Shown here: one piece after another, positions 18,238 to 26,434 of the stretch
Layout: each line of letters begins with the position of its first letter
Position numbering within the stretch: position 1 is the first letter of the stretch
Source: Desulfobacterales bacterium
GTDB taxonomy: Bacteria > Desulfobacterota > Desulfobacteria > Desulfobacterales > JARGFK01
Direction: 5' to 3'
Assembly: GCA_029211065.1 (NCBI GenBank)
Contig: JARGFK010000029.1
Coordinates: 1 to 45,322, forward strand
DNA length: 45,322 nt
Position numbers and translations under genes: made by a program
The notes under the pieces: model-generated
Databases searched by the model: none
Seen by the model: only the letters and a program-made list of their open reading frames with translations
Told to the model about the DNA's origin: nothing

Positions 18238-18284
18238 TCACAATATGTAGAATTTATTTCTTGACAAACAACTATATGTTGGGA
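18238..18284 (+). promoter_or_regulatory. Paired NrdR boxes upstream of nrdD
   Basis: Two 16-bp sites match the NrdR box consensus aCaCwATATaTwGtgt: TCACAATATGTAGAAT at 18238-18253 and CAACTATATGTTGGGA at 18269-18284. Their ATATG centres are exactly 31 bp apart, the three-helical-turn spacing known for NrdR operators. The second box overlaps the promoter spacer and -10. NrdR is the ATP/dATP-sensing repressor of ribonucleotide reductase genes. Confidence 0.78.
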
Positions 18285-18288
18285 TAAA
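18261..18288 (+). promoter_or_regulatory. Sigma-70 promoter of nrdDG
   Basis: A perfect -35 TTGACA (18261-18266) is followed after 16 bases by GATAAA (18283-18288). The -35 lies between the two NrdR boxes and the spacer contains box 2, so a bound repressor would block RNA polymerase. The predicted leader is about 300 bases. Confidence 0.6.
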
Positions 18289-18600
18289 AACCATCTTGCC
18301 GTCTTAAAGAAGCGTTTCCGCAAGATGATATAATTCTTAAATCTTCAGATTAAAAAAGTTTAATCCAATGAGTCTTTTAAGGCTGCCCGGCAGTCTTAAC
18401 CTGACGTTTCAGCAGAGGACAATTTTCTCGGCACTATCTGTTTAGACAGGCAGATATGTACAAACAGTTTTCAATGGTATGGATCCGATAATGTCAGCAC
18501 AGTTGGTTGCGCCGTTTTTTCCATCTTCGGATAGTTGGAATTAGCCGCAGAATGATTCACAACAATTATGGACCAATATAGGCCGGTTGGGGGGATGCAC

Positions 18601-20691
18601 GTGTTTGAAACGATAAAAAAGCGCGACGGGCGGGTTTTGGATTTTGATTCAGCAAAGATTACCAGTGCGATTGCAAAGGCAGGAAAAGCCACTGCCGAAT
18701 TTGATCAGCGCGAAGCAAGGAAATTGACGCTGCGGGTCCTGACGCTGGCACATGAACTGCGCCTGGGGCAGGTGCCCGAGGTGGAAGAGATTCAGGACAT
18801 TGTTGAACGGGTGTTGCTGGATTCGCCTTATTATAAATCCGCCAAGGCATACATCCTGTATCGCGAGCAGCACGCCCAGATCCGCAGCATCACCACCAAG
18901 GCAAACATCGATCTGGTGGATCACTACATCCAGAAGCTGGACTGGAAAATAAAGGAAAACAGCAACATGTGCTACTCCCTGCAGGGGCTTAACAACTATA
19001 TTTCTTCGGATGTAACCTCTGAGTACTGGCTCAACAGCATCTATCCCCCCGAGATCAGGAGAGCCCATAAGAGCGGGGATCTTCATATTCATGATCTCAG
19101 CCTGCTTTCCGTCTACTGTGTGGGGTGGGATCTGCAGGATCTGCTGAGACAGGGATTCAAGGGGGTCGAAGGCAAGGTGGAAAGTGCGCCGCCGAAGCAC
19201 CTGCGCTCCGCTCTCGGTCAAATTGTTAATTTTTTCTATACCTTGCAAGGAGAAGCGGCCGGCGCCCAAGCCATTTCCAATTTTGACACGCTTCTGGCGC
19301 CCTTTGTTCGTTATGACGGGCTCGATTTTAGCGAGGTAAAACAGGCCATTCAGGAATTTGTTTTTAACATCAATATTCCCACACGGGTGGGCTTTCAAAC
19401 CCCATTTACCAATATCACCCTCGATCTTTATGTCCCCGACATCCTTGCCCAGCAGCCGGTGGTCATCGGGGGCAAAGAGCGAGCCGAGACCTATGCCGAC
19501 TTCCAGCCGGAGATGGATCTGATCAACCGGGCGTTTGCCGAGGTCATGATGGAGGGCGATGCCAAGGGCCGGGTGTTTACCTTTCCGATTCCGACCTACA
19601 ACATTACCAAAGACTTTGACTGGGACAACCCCAATATTGACACGATTTGGAAAATGACAGGCAAGTACGGCATTCCCTACTTTTCAAATTTTGTTAATTC
19701 AGACATGTCGCCTGAAGACGCCCGCTCCATGTGCTGCCGGCTGCGGCTGGACAACCGCGAGCTTTTAAAAAGAGGCGGCGGTCTTTTCGGCGCCAACCCG
19801 CTGACAGGATCCATCGGCGTGGTTACCATCAATCTGCCCCGCATCGGATTTCTGGCCGAAAATGAGGATGATTTTTTCAGTCGTTTAAAAGACAACGTGC
19901 AGCTGGCGATTAAGAGCCTGACGATCAAACGAAAGATTTTGGAAAAATTTACCGATAAAAATCTTTATCCCTATTCCATGTTTTATCTGCGGGAAATCAA
20001 GAACCGAAGCGGCCTGTACTGGAAAAACCATTTCTCTACCATCGGGATTATCGGTATGAATGAAGCCAGCTTAAACTTTCTGGGGGAAAATATCGCCAGC
20101 CAGGCCGGACAGCAGTTTGCCTTAAAGGTTATGGATTTCATCCGCGCCATCATCACCCAGGTTCAGGAAGAAACCGGCGATATTTTTAACCTGGAGGCAA
20201 CACCGGCAGAGGGGACTTCTTATCGCCTGGCCATGCTGGACAAAAAAATGTACCCGGGAATGCAGTGCGCCAACGAAAGCGACGCCCAAAAAGGTGCGGC
20301 GCCCTACTATACCAATTCGACGCAACTGCCCGTGAACTATACCGACGACATTTTTGAGACCCTCATGCTCCAGGACAACCTCCAGGCAAAATATACCGGC
20401 GGCACCGTGTTGCATATTTTCCTGGGTGAAAATGTCAGTGATACCCGTGTCATCAAGAGTCTGATCCGAAAAATTTCGGCCAATTACCGGCTGCCCTATT
20501 TTACCCTGACCCCGACTTTCAGTATTTGCCCGTCCCACGGTTATCTGACCGGCGAGCAGGAGGCCTGCCCCAAATGCAGACACGAAACCGAAATTTATTC
20601 ACGGGTTGTGGGATACCTCCGGCCGGTGAAACAGTGGAATCAAGGCAAACAGGCCGAATATGCCATGAGAAAAACCTTTAAGGTGGCCTAA
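18601..20691 (+). CDS. nrdD: Anaerobic ribonucleoside-triphosphate reductase NrdD
   Basis: Oxygen-sensitive class III ribonucleotide reductase that makes deoxyribonucleotides with a glycyl radical. An N-terminal ATP-cone (KKRDGRVLDFDSAKITSAI, about 5-90) senses ATP/dATP. The catalytic barrel follows. The zinc site near the C-terminus reads ICPSHGYLTGEQEACPKC, and the radical loop RVVGYLRPVKQWNQGKQ places the radical Gly at about residue 671 of 696. An ATG at 18568 opens the frame. The poly-G block at 18589-18594, however, is correctly spaced only for the GTG at 18601, which gives the normal N-terminus. An ATG at 18595 is the alternative. nrdG follows 37 bases later. Confidence 0.95.
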   Translation: MFETIKKRDGRVLDFDSAKITSAIAKAGKATAEFDQREARKLTLRVLTLAHELRLGQVPEVEEIQDIVERVLLDSPYYKSAKAYILYREQHAQIRSITTKANIDLVDHYIQKLDWKIKENSNMCYSLQGLNNYISSDVTSEYWLNSIYPPEIRRAHKSGDLHIHDLSLLSVYCVGWDLQDLLRQGFKGVEGKVESAPPKHLRSALGQIVNFFYTLQGEAAGAQAISNFDTLLAPFVRYDGLDFSEVKQAIQEFVFNINIPTRVGFQTPFTNITLDLYVPDILAQQPVVIGGKERAETYADFQPEMDLINRAFAEVMMEGDAKGRVFTFPIPTYNITKDFDWDNPNIDTIWKMTGKYGIPYFSNFVNSDMSPEDARSMCCRLRLDNRELLKRGGGLFGANPLTGSIGVVTINLPRIGFLAENEDDFFSRLKDNVQLAIKSLTIKRKILEKFTDKNLYPYSMFYLREIKNRSGLYWKNHFSTIGIIGMNEASLNFLGENIASQAGQQFALKVMDFIRAIITQVQEETGDIFNLEATPAEGTSYRLAMLDKKMYPGMQCANESDAQKGAAPYYTNSTQLPVNYTDDIFETLMLQDNLQAKYTGGTVLHIFLGENVSDTRVIKSLIRKISANYRLPYFTLTPTFSICPSHGYLTGEQEACPKCRHETEIYSRVVGYLRPVKQWNQGKQAEYAMRKTFKVA

Positions 20692-20728
20692 ATTATTTTT
20701 TGAAGGCGTCTATTAGGGACATATTTGT

Positions 20729-21427
20729 ATGATTTTCGGCGGTCTGCAGAAAAGCTCGCTCATTGATTATCCCGGCAAAATCAGCTGCGTCTTGTTCACC
20801 ACGGGATGCAACTTCAGCTGTCCGTACTGCCACAATCCCCAGCTAGCCAGGGGATGTATGGACGATGCGACGACACTTGATGAGCAGACGGTTTATGGTT
20901 TTCTTGAAAGACGAAAGGGGTTTTTGGAAGGAGTGGTCATTTCCGGTGGGGAACCGACGCTCCAGAGCGATCTTGCGGCCGTATGTGAAAAGATCAAGCA
21001 GATGGGGTATCCGGTCAAACTCGACACCAACGGCAGCCGTCCGCAGGTTATAAAGCGACTGCTGGATGATGCCCTGGTTGACTATATCGCCATGGATATC
21101 AAAACAGACCCTTTCAGTTACAACCCCTTGATACAGAAGGACTTCAACCCATCGTCCCTGCTGGAAAGCATCCGCCTGGTAATGTCCGCAACGGTTGAAT
21201 ATGAATTTAAAACCACCTGTATCAAACCGCTGGTCGATGCGACCGTGGTTGAAAATATTTCCCGTCTGATCAGCGGCGCCCCGCTTTACGCCCTGCAGCA
21301 GTGTCAACCGGCCGACGTGCTTAGCCCCGAATTTTTCCGGCAACATGACCGCTGCTATAACGAGCGCGAACTCATGTCATTACAATCCATCGCACAACCC
21401 TGGGTCGGCGAATGCCGGGTCCGGTAG
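20729..21427 (+). CDS. nrdG: Anaerobic ribonucleotide reductase-activating protein NrdG
   Basis: A radical SAM enzyme that abstracts a hydrogen from the NrdD glycine to form the glycyl radical. The 232-residue protein has the cluster motif CNFSCPYCHNPQ (CxxxCxxC, about residues 28-35), then VVISGGEPTLQ (SAM-binding GGE motif, about 74) and KLDTNGSRP near 97. The partial TIM-barrel length suits this family. It sits directly downstream of nrdD and shares its NrdR-controlled transcript. It converges with a response regulator gene on the opposite strand. Confidence 0.93.
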   Translation: MIFGGLQKSSLIDYPGKISCVLFTTGCNFSCPYCHNPQLARGCMDDATTLDEQTVYGFLERRKGFLEGVVISGGEPTLQSDLAAVCEKIKQMGYPVKLDTNGSRPQVIKRLLDDALVDYIAMDIKTDPFSYNPLIQKDFNPSSLLESIRLVMSATVEYEFKTTCIKPLVDATVVENISRLISGAPLYALQQCQPADVLSPEFFRQHDRCYNERELMSLQSIAQPWVGECRVR

Positions 21428-21472
21428 GGAGAAACGCTTTGATGCCGGCCGAACGGGGCCGAATATCAACCG

Positions 21473-21823
21473 CTATCCGATCGTACTTTTAACGATGCCC
21501 AGCAGTTTGTCCGGATCAAAGGGCTTGGAAAGGTAAGCCACCGCGCTTTTGGCAGCGTGCTGGCCTGCCATACCGCTGATGATGATCACCGGGGTGTCCT
21601 TAAAGTCCTTTTCCTTGGTCAGCCTGCGGTAAAATCGACTTCCCCATTCTTCAGGCATTTGCAGGTCGAGGGTGATCAGGTCCGGCTTTTCTTTTTTCAG
21701 AACGTCAAGGGCCGCCACCCCGTCGGAAGCGGTGCAGGTTTCGTAGCCGTTGTCGGTAAAAAGCGTTACCAGGTATTTAACGATGATGGGGTCGTCATCA
21801 ACGACCAAAATTTTCTTTGCCAT
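21473..21823 (-). CDS. Single-domain response regulator after tmcA
   Basis: A stand-alone receiver domain of 116 residues. The acidic pair is VVDDDP (residues 7-12), the phosphoacceptor is Asp53 in LITLDLQMPEEWG, the Thr/Ser switch lies in IIISG and the conserved Lys in LSKPFD. No output domain follows, so it works by protein contact. It begins about 30 bases after tmcA on the same strand and is likely the last gene of the tmc operon. It is about two-thirds identical by eye to the receiver at 28991-29344 that ends the hmc group. Both carry the unusual PEEWGxRFYRxLTKE segment. Confidence 0.88.
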   Translation of the reverse strand: MAKKILVVDDDPIIVKYLVTLFTDNGYETCTASDGVAALDVLKKEKPDLITLDLQMPEEWGSRFYRRLTKEKDFKDTPVIIISGMAGQHAAKSAVAYLSKPFDPDKLLGIVKSTIG

Positions 21824-21853
21824 TATAACCCTCTCTTTTGGATGCGGTATGGA

Positions 21854-22240
21854 CTATTTTTGGTGACAATCACTGCAGAGGATCGGGCCCGCCTTTTTTT
21901 CGACATGACACCCTTTACACTGCAGGTGATACACCCTTACCAGCGGCATGGGGCTATTCCCCTTTTCCAGGGTATGACACTCCGAACAACTGGTGCCTTC
22001 GGATGTTTCGCCGTCGACCCGTTTGCCGTCCTGGTAGACATGATGGCAGACGCCGCAGTCTTCTATCTGAGCGGTTTCATTGTGTTTGTCGTGAGTAAAA
22101 GGAACAGGCGGCCGCATTCGTGATGTAAACGCACTGTCCTTAACAAATTTGACGTCTTCCTGGGAACTGGCTGAGAAAACAGCCATGATGGAAGCCATCA
22201 CTGTTAAGATTATCGATAGCGTCAGAGTCCGTTTTTTCAT
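21854..22240 (-). CDS. tmcA: Tetrahaem type II cytochrome c3, TmcA
   Basis: Periplasmic electron carrier subunit of the Tmc transmembrane complex. A signal peptide covers about residues 1-25. Four CxxCH haem-c motifs are seen: CGVCHH, CSECH, CKGCH and CSDCH, with additional His ligands such as FTHDKH. At 128 residues it matches class III cytochromes. A GTG further upstream opens the same frame, but GGGAG is spaced eight bases from the ATG at 22240, which is therefore chosen. The preceding genes tmcD, tmcC and tmcB support the assignment. In Desulfovibrio this cytochrome takes electrons from type I cytochrome c3 and periplasmic hydrogenases. Confidence 0.88.
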   Translation of the reverse strand: MKKRTLTLSIILTVMASIMAVFSASSQEDVKFVKDSAFTSRMRPPVPFTHDKHNETAQIEDCGVCHHVYQDGKRVDGETSEGTSCSECHTLEKGNSPMPLVRVYHLQCKGCHVEKKAGPILCSDCHQK

Positions 22241-22300
22241 TAGGTGCACTCCCTTGTTAAAATCCTTCTAAATAGTGGTCTCATGCTGCGTCAGGCAGGT

Positions 22301-23644
22301 CTATGCCGCCGGTTTTTCGATTGCTTCGTAAAGAATATCACCCAGAAACTTCAGCTCCATGTCCAGTCCATAATGGTGAATAATATCTTCCAATCCGCCA
22401 TGGCAGTTATGGCAGGGCGCGATAATGGTTTTAGCGCCCCGGGCTTTGGCTGCAAAAAGCTGCTCGGCCTTTATTCGATTACCTTCCACCCGGGTCATCT
22501 TAAAGGGAGGGCCGCAGTTGATGACGCCGCCGCCGGCGCTGCAGCAGTAATTGTGCTCCCGGTTCGGATGCATTTCGATAAACTCGCTGCAGGCCGCCCG
22601 GGTAACATAACGGCCCATTTCATGAAGTCCGCGACCCCGGACCGTGTTGCAGGGATCATGAAAGGTAACCGGTTTGTCGTATTTTTTGGCGATCTTCAGT
22701 TTACCCTCTTTCAGCATTTCATAATAAAACTGGATGGCATGCACGACCGGAATGGGCGTCGTTTTCCAGCCCAGGGCCCGGTTGCCCACATCGTAAATGG
22801 AGCGAAAGGCGTGTCCGCATTCACCCATCACGATTTTTTTGACCTTCAGCCGGAAAGCGGATTCGTAGTGGACCTTTTTCAGCCGGGTCATCATTTCATT
22901 GTCGCCGGTGAACATGCACATATCGCTGTTATCCCAACCCGGACGGGACGGCATTGTCCAATCCACGCCGGCTGCATTCATGATAACGGCCGCCTGGTAA
23001 ATCAGCTGGGCGCGAAACTTCGGTTCCGGGCCGATGACGGAATAGTAGATGTCCGCGCCTTCTTTATCCAGCGGGATCCGCAGGTTCGGTATTTCATCCT
23101 GGGCCTCTTCTTCCTGCCACTGGAGACTGTCAATCCACTCGTCATCCTTTACCCACATCTGATTCATGGTGGCGGCGTGGCTGTGGGCGGTATCCTGGAT
23201 GTACTGCGGGGTTACCCCCAGTTTGTGACAGATCCGGCGCATGACCAGCATTAAGTAGGCCACGTCGATTCCAAAGGGGCAGTACATGGCGCAGCGACGG
23301 CACAGGTTGCATTCGGTGGAGGCGATTTCAGAGGCGCGTTTAATAAAGTCCGGTGAAACCTTCCCCCTTTTTTTCAACACTTCCCAAATGGTCTGTTTAA
23401 CTTTGCCGGCCGGTGAAAACTTTGGATCATTGTCGTGGGAAAGATAAAAATGACAGGCTTCGGAACACAGGCCGCAATGGACGCAGGTGTCCACATAGGT
23501 CTTGAAGCGCGCACCGGTTTCACTGCTTAAGACCTTGTTAATGACCTGTTCAATTTTTTCAGGGGTCAGCTTGGCCGCACCCTGTTCGATGCCTTTGTCA
23601 AACACTTTGGTTTTGGCTTCAGTTTTAACTGCAGGTTCAACCAT
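22301..23644 (-). CDS. tmcB: HdrD-like Fe-S subunit of the Tmc complex, TmcB
   Basis: Cytoplasm-facing iron-sulfur protein of 447 residues, related to heterodisulfide reductase HdrD and DsrK. The N-terminal half has two [4Fe-4S] motifs, CVHCGLCSEACHFY and CNLCRRCAMYCPFG. The C-terminal half has one canonical CCG domain: DPCNTVRGRG, then NYCCSAGGGVINCG, then APCHNCHGG. CCG domains bind the non-cubane clusters at which disulfides are reduced. An additional conserved MGECGHAFRS segment lies between. GGAG precedes the ATG. It lies between tmcC and tmcA. It is paralogous to HmcF in this window. Confidence 0.9.
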   Translation of the reverse strand: MVEPAVKTEAKTKVFDKGIEQGAAKLTPEKIEQVINKVLSSETGARFKTYVDTCVHCGLCSEACHFYLSHDNDPKFSPAGKVKQTIWEVLKKRGKVSPDFIKRASEIASTECNLCRRCAMYCPFGIDVAYLMLVMRRICHKLGVTPQYIQDTAHSHAATMNQMWVKDDEWIDSLQWQEEEAQDEIPNLRIPLDKEGADIYYSVIGPEPKFRAQLIYQAAVIMNAAGVDWTMPSRPGWDNSDMCMFTGDNEMMTRLKKVHYESAFRLKVKKIVMGECGHAFRSIYDVGNRALGWKTTPIPVVHAIQFYYEMLKEGKLKIAKKYDKPVTFHDPCNTVRGRGLHEMGRYVTRAACSEFIEMHPNREHNYCCSAGGGVINCGPPFKMTRVEGNRIKAEQLFAAKARGAKTIIAPCHNCHGGLEDIIHHYGLDMELKFLGDILYEAIEKPAA

Positions 23645-23678
23645 AATCGTTACTCCTTATATAGAGAAAAAATCTTTC

Positions 23679-24338
23679 TTACCAGTCCTTGACATGTCTG
23701 ACGGCGCCGAATTCAGAACCCATGTAGCCGCGCGTAAACGGGAAGAACAGCATGTGGCTCAGGCGGGTAAAGGGAATGACCGCCAGCATGACTTCACCTG
23801 AAAGCATGTGGAGAACCGCCATCCATTGATGTCCGGCCCACTGATGATAAGTCCAGAAACCGGTTACAAACGGGGCCGCAATAATGGATAGGATCACAAA
23901 GTCGGAAGCGGACGTCAGAAACCGGACTTCCGGCTGCGTGATGCGCCGAACCGCGAAAAACACACACCCCGCAATCACAATCAGCGTCATAAAGTCGGCT
24001 GCGCCGTCAGAGAGAAACCACCAGCTGATGTTCCACGACTCTTTAAAAAGAATGATATGTGCAAACAAAAAAATCGGCACGAAGATGAAGCCGATATGAA
24101 ACAAAAAGGTGACGATCGTTAAAATCGGGTTTTTCCTGGAGTTGACGCTGGCAAACGGTATGATCCAGTGAAAGATCGACCGCAGGGCAAACTTAGGATT
24201 CATGTAAGCATAAACCATCGGGTCTTTTTTCTTTGCCAGCAACGCCATTGAGACCAAGCGGTAAATACTGCCGCCGATAAAAATGATAAAGGCAACCCAG
24301 ACCAGCGGGCCGCTGACAATATTGCAAATTGCATGCAT
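23679..24338 (-). CDS. tmcC: Membrane b-type cytochrome subunit TmcC
   Basis: A 219-residue integral membrane subunit of the DsrM/NarI-like group with about five or six helices. His residues likely to ligate haem b are seen in FLFHIGFIFVPIFLFAHIIL, in the HQWAGHQWMAVLHMLSGE segment and in FTRLSHMLF. The end GYMGSEFGAVRHVKDW closely parallels HmcE at 31888-32565, which ends with a similar GQLGMDYG block. It would pass electrons between TmcA, the quinone pool and TmcB. AAGGAG precedes the ATG, and the gap to tmcD is only 15 bases. Confidence 0.88.
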   Translation of the reverse strand: MHAICNIVSGPLVWVAFIIFIGGSIYRLVSMALLAKKKDPMVYAYMNPKFALRSIFHWIIPFASVNSRKNPILTIVTFLFHIGFIFVPIFLFAHIILFKESWNISWWFLSDGAADFMTLIVIAGCVFFAVRRITQPEVRFLTSASDFVILSIIAAPFVTGFWTYHQWAGHQWMAVLHMLSGEVMLAVIPFTRLSHMLFFPFTRGYMGSEFGAVRHVKDW

Positions 24339-24353
24339 GGATTCTTCTCCTTA

Positions 24354-25631
24354 TTAGCCGATAATATCCGTAAGCGCTAAAACCTGCCGGTAATATTTTC
24401 CTTGATTATCATCGCTGCCGATACCCCGCACCAGCAGTTTGCTTCCATCCGGACTGAAACAGGGGTTCCAAGCCTGGCTGAATTGCGATTTCAGGGCCCG
24501 CCCGTCAACCAAAATCTGGTAGCGGCCGTTTTTTTCAACTTTGGCAGCCACATGCTTATTGTCGGGGCTGAAAACCGGCTGCCAGACCATATCAAATCTT
24601 TCATTCCAGGCCTTGCCGTCAACCACTACCGCCCAGCGCTCACCTTCTTTACCTATGCAGGCCACGCGGCTGCCGTCCGGGCTGAAAACCGCATCAATAA
24701 CCAGATCGCCGAATGTCAGGTCCCAGGGGGTTTCATTGACGGCAACGGTCCAGCGCCCGAATTTGGGCGCCACAATGGCAGCGAGGTTCTTTCCGTCCGA
24801 ACTGTACATGTGCTGCCACAATTGAACAAAGCCCCGATTCCACAGGGGCTTTCCGTCCCGGGCCAGGGTCCATCCCCCCGGTGTTTTTACCGGAGCGGTT
24901 ACACTGCCGTCGGCCGGGCTGAACATGGGTTTCCAGACGGTGGCGTAGTTCTGATTCCAGCAGGCACCATCCACGGCAATGGTATAGTCATAAAGAGACG
25001 TGCGGACTTCTGCGGCAACATGCTTACCATCCTTGCTGAAGGCAAGATCCCAGACATTTACAAAGTTTTTGTCCCAGACTTTTCCGTCAACCGCTACCGA
25101 ATAACACCCTTCCTGAAATTTATAAATTTCAGCTTCATTGAAAGGAACCGTCTGGACCACGGCTGCCAGCCCCTTGCCGTCCGGACTGACCGTAAGATTG
25201 GTCATGGAAAGGAAGCTTTCTTGCCAGGGGGTGTCGTTGGCAGCCGCAAAATATTTTCTCGCTTTCTGGCAAGACACAGCAATGCCGCTGCCGTCGGGTC
25301 CGAATTGGGTGTCCCACACATATTCAAACCGGTTTTCCCATGGTTCTCCATCCACAGCGACGGTCCACTCTCCCGTATCGGATACCAAAGCAGTGAGGCG
25401 ATTGTCCGGTGTAAACTTTGCGTGCCAGATCTTGTCAAAGGTGTTTTCCCAGGGTGTGCCGTTTTCACAGAGGCTGAATTCAGCCGATTCATTCTTGATG
25501 ATGGCAGCTACCTTTTCGCCATCCGGGCTGACCTGCAGCTCTTCCATGTATTCATAATTTTTTTTCCACTCGCTGATATCGGCAATCACCCGTTTGCCGA
25601 CTTCCCAGTCCCAGCTGGCTGAATTTGTCAT
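24354..25631 (-). CDS. tmcD: TmcD, beta-propeller-like repeat protein
   Basis: A 425-residue protein made of roughly ten tandem repeats of about 40-46 residues. Each has a variable strand, then a W(D/N/E)xxF segment, then FSPDG, then AAxV, then WxVAVDG. Such SPDG/VAVDG repeats fold as WD40- or TolB-like propellers. No signal peptide or membrane helix is seen, so it is probably cytoplasmic. TmcD is the Tmc subunit without a cofactor and of unknown role in Desulfovibrio; the assignment rests on position and repeats. It is the first structural gene here and sits 71 bases after the HTH regulator. GGAGG precedes the ATG. Confidence 0.82.
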   Translation of the reverse strand: MTNSASWDWEVGKRVIADISEWKKNYEYMEELQVSPDGEKVAAIIKNESAEFSLCENGTPWENTFDKIWHAKFTPDNRLTALVSDTGEWTVAVDGEPWENRFEYVWDTQFGPDGSGIAVSCQKARKYFAAANDTPWQESFLSMTNLTVSPDGKGLAAVVQTVPFNEAEIYKFQEGCYSVAVDGKVWDKNFVNVWDLAFSKDGKHVAAEVRTSLYDYTIAVDGACWNQNYATVWKPMFSPADGSVTAPVKTPGGWTLARDGKPLWNRGFVQLWQHMYSSDGKNLAAIVAPKFGRWTVAVNETPWDLTFGDLVIDAVFSPDGSRVACIGKEGERWAVVVDGKAWNERFDMVWQPVFSPDNKHVAAKVEKNGRYQILVDGRALKSQFSQAWNPCFSPDGSKLLVRGIGSDDNQGKYYRQVLALTDIIG

Positions 25632-25702
25632 GCGCCCTCCTAAAAATTATCAGAATGCTTGATTTTAGCTTTTATTTTGTTTTTTAACACAGACAATAAA
25701 CT

Positions 25703-26434
25703 TTATATTTTAACCGGTTCCGCCAGTAAAAGCCAAGCGCCGCTAGGTTCTTTCAGCGGAAAAACGTCAATATGGGCTTCAATTTTATTCAGTTTAGAAT
25801 TTTTTAAAAAAATCTGATCGGTCCGTGGTGCCGAATGATCTCCCAAGGCCCTCTTTTTATTGTTGGAAATAACCTTTTCCAGCGAATCAGGATGACATAT
25901 TTTTTCAATACCCATCCCCACCAGATCTTCCTCCATCACCTCGCATAGTTCTGCCCATTTGTTATTGCCCCCCCAAAAATATAAATCTTTACAGACTGCA
26001 GCGGGAAAATCTATTTGGTGGATAAATTGTATTTTGGCAAAATAAGTTTCTTGATAAAATTCGCAGGCATTGCATACTCCGCCGCACGCCAGGGCACTGC
26101 TGGCTTTACCGATGAAACAGACATCCAGCCGATTGTTAAAAACCGTACAATTTTCGCAGTTGCAGTTTGTTTTTTCCCCCTGAAAATATTGCCAGCAATA
26201 TTGATGGGATCTAAAAAACGGTCCTTTTAGGTTCTTGCCCCCAAGCGCTTCAGGGATTTTCTGGCCGGTTGATTTCATAAAAAAGATCAATTCTTCAAAA
26301 CGGATTGCATATTTTTTCCCAACGCGCAAAGCAGAGAGTTTGCCGGATCGTATCCATAAACCGACCGTGTTGCGGTTCACGCCGCATATATTGGCGACCT
26401 GGGCCACCGAGAATGTTTTACTTGAAAAATCCAT
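25703..26434 (-). CDS. Cys-rich HTH/PAS regulator upstream of tmc
   Basis: A 243-residue protein of three parts. Residues 5-60 are an excisionase/MerR-like helix-turn-helix (SVAQVANICGVNRNTVGLWI, then a beta wing RVGKKYAIR). Residues 75-130 hold eight cysteines: C80, C91, C93, C96, C106, C117, C121 and C124, suggesting an Fe-S cluster or zinc site. Residues 140-243 look like a PAS domain (FPAAVCKDLYFWGGNNKWAE and a final HIDVFPLKEPSGAWLLL). It lies immediately upstream of tmcDCBA on the same strand and is preceded by a cluster of TTnGCAWAA sites. It is a good candidate redox switch for the tmc operon. This architecture was not recognised as a named family. Confidence 0.75.
   Translation of the reverse strand: MDFSSKTFSVAQVANICGVNRNTVGLWIRSGKLSALRVGKKYAIRFEELIFFMKSTGQKIPEALGGKNLKGPFFRSHQYCWQYFQGEKTNCNCENCTVFNNRLDVCFIGKASSALACGGVCNACEFYQETYFAKIQFIHQIDFPAAVCKDLYFWGGNNKWAELCEVMEEDLVGMGIEKICHPDSLEKVISNNKKRALGDHSAPRTDQIFLKNSKLNKIEAHIDVFPLKEPSGAWLLLAEPVKI

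Larger units (their letters stand above)
18127..18600. other. Long leader region of nrdD
   Basis: This 470-base gap holds the nrdD control region: the promoter and NrdR boxes at 18238-18288, then a leader of about 300 bases. An inverted repeat CATCTTGC...GCAAGATG (18292-18327) lies right after the predicted transcription start. A second short one, CTGTTTAGACAG (18438-18449), follows. No known riboswitch core was recognised and no credible small gene is seen. Confidence 0.5.

Noticed and set aside
22244-23254. 336-residue plus-strand frame antisense to tmcB
   Set aside because: It mirrors the well-supported HdrD-like gene and shows no domain.
24402-25622. 406-residue plus-strand frame antisense to tmcD
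   Set aside because: The apparent repeats are the reverse complement of the TmcD propeller repeats.
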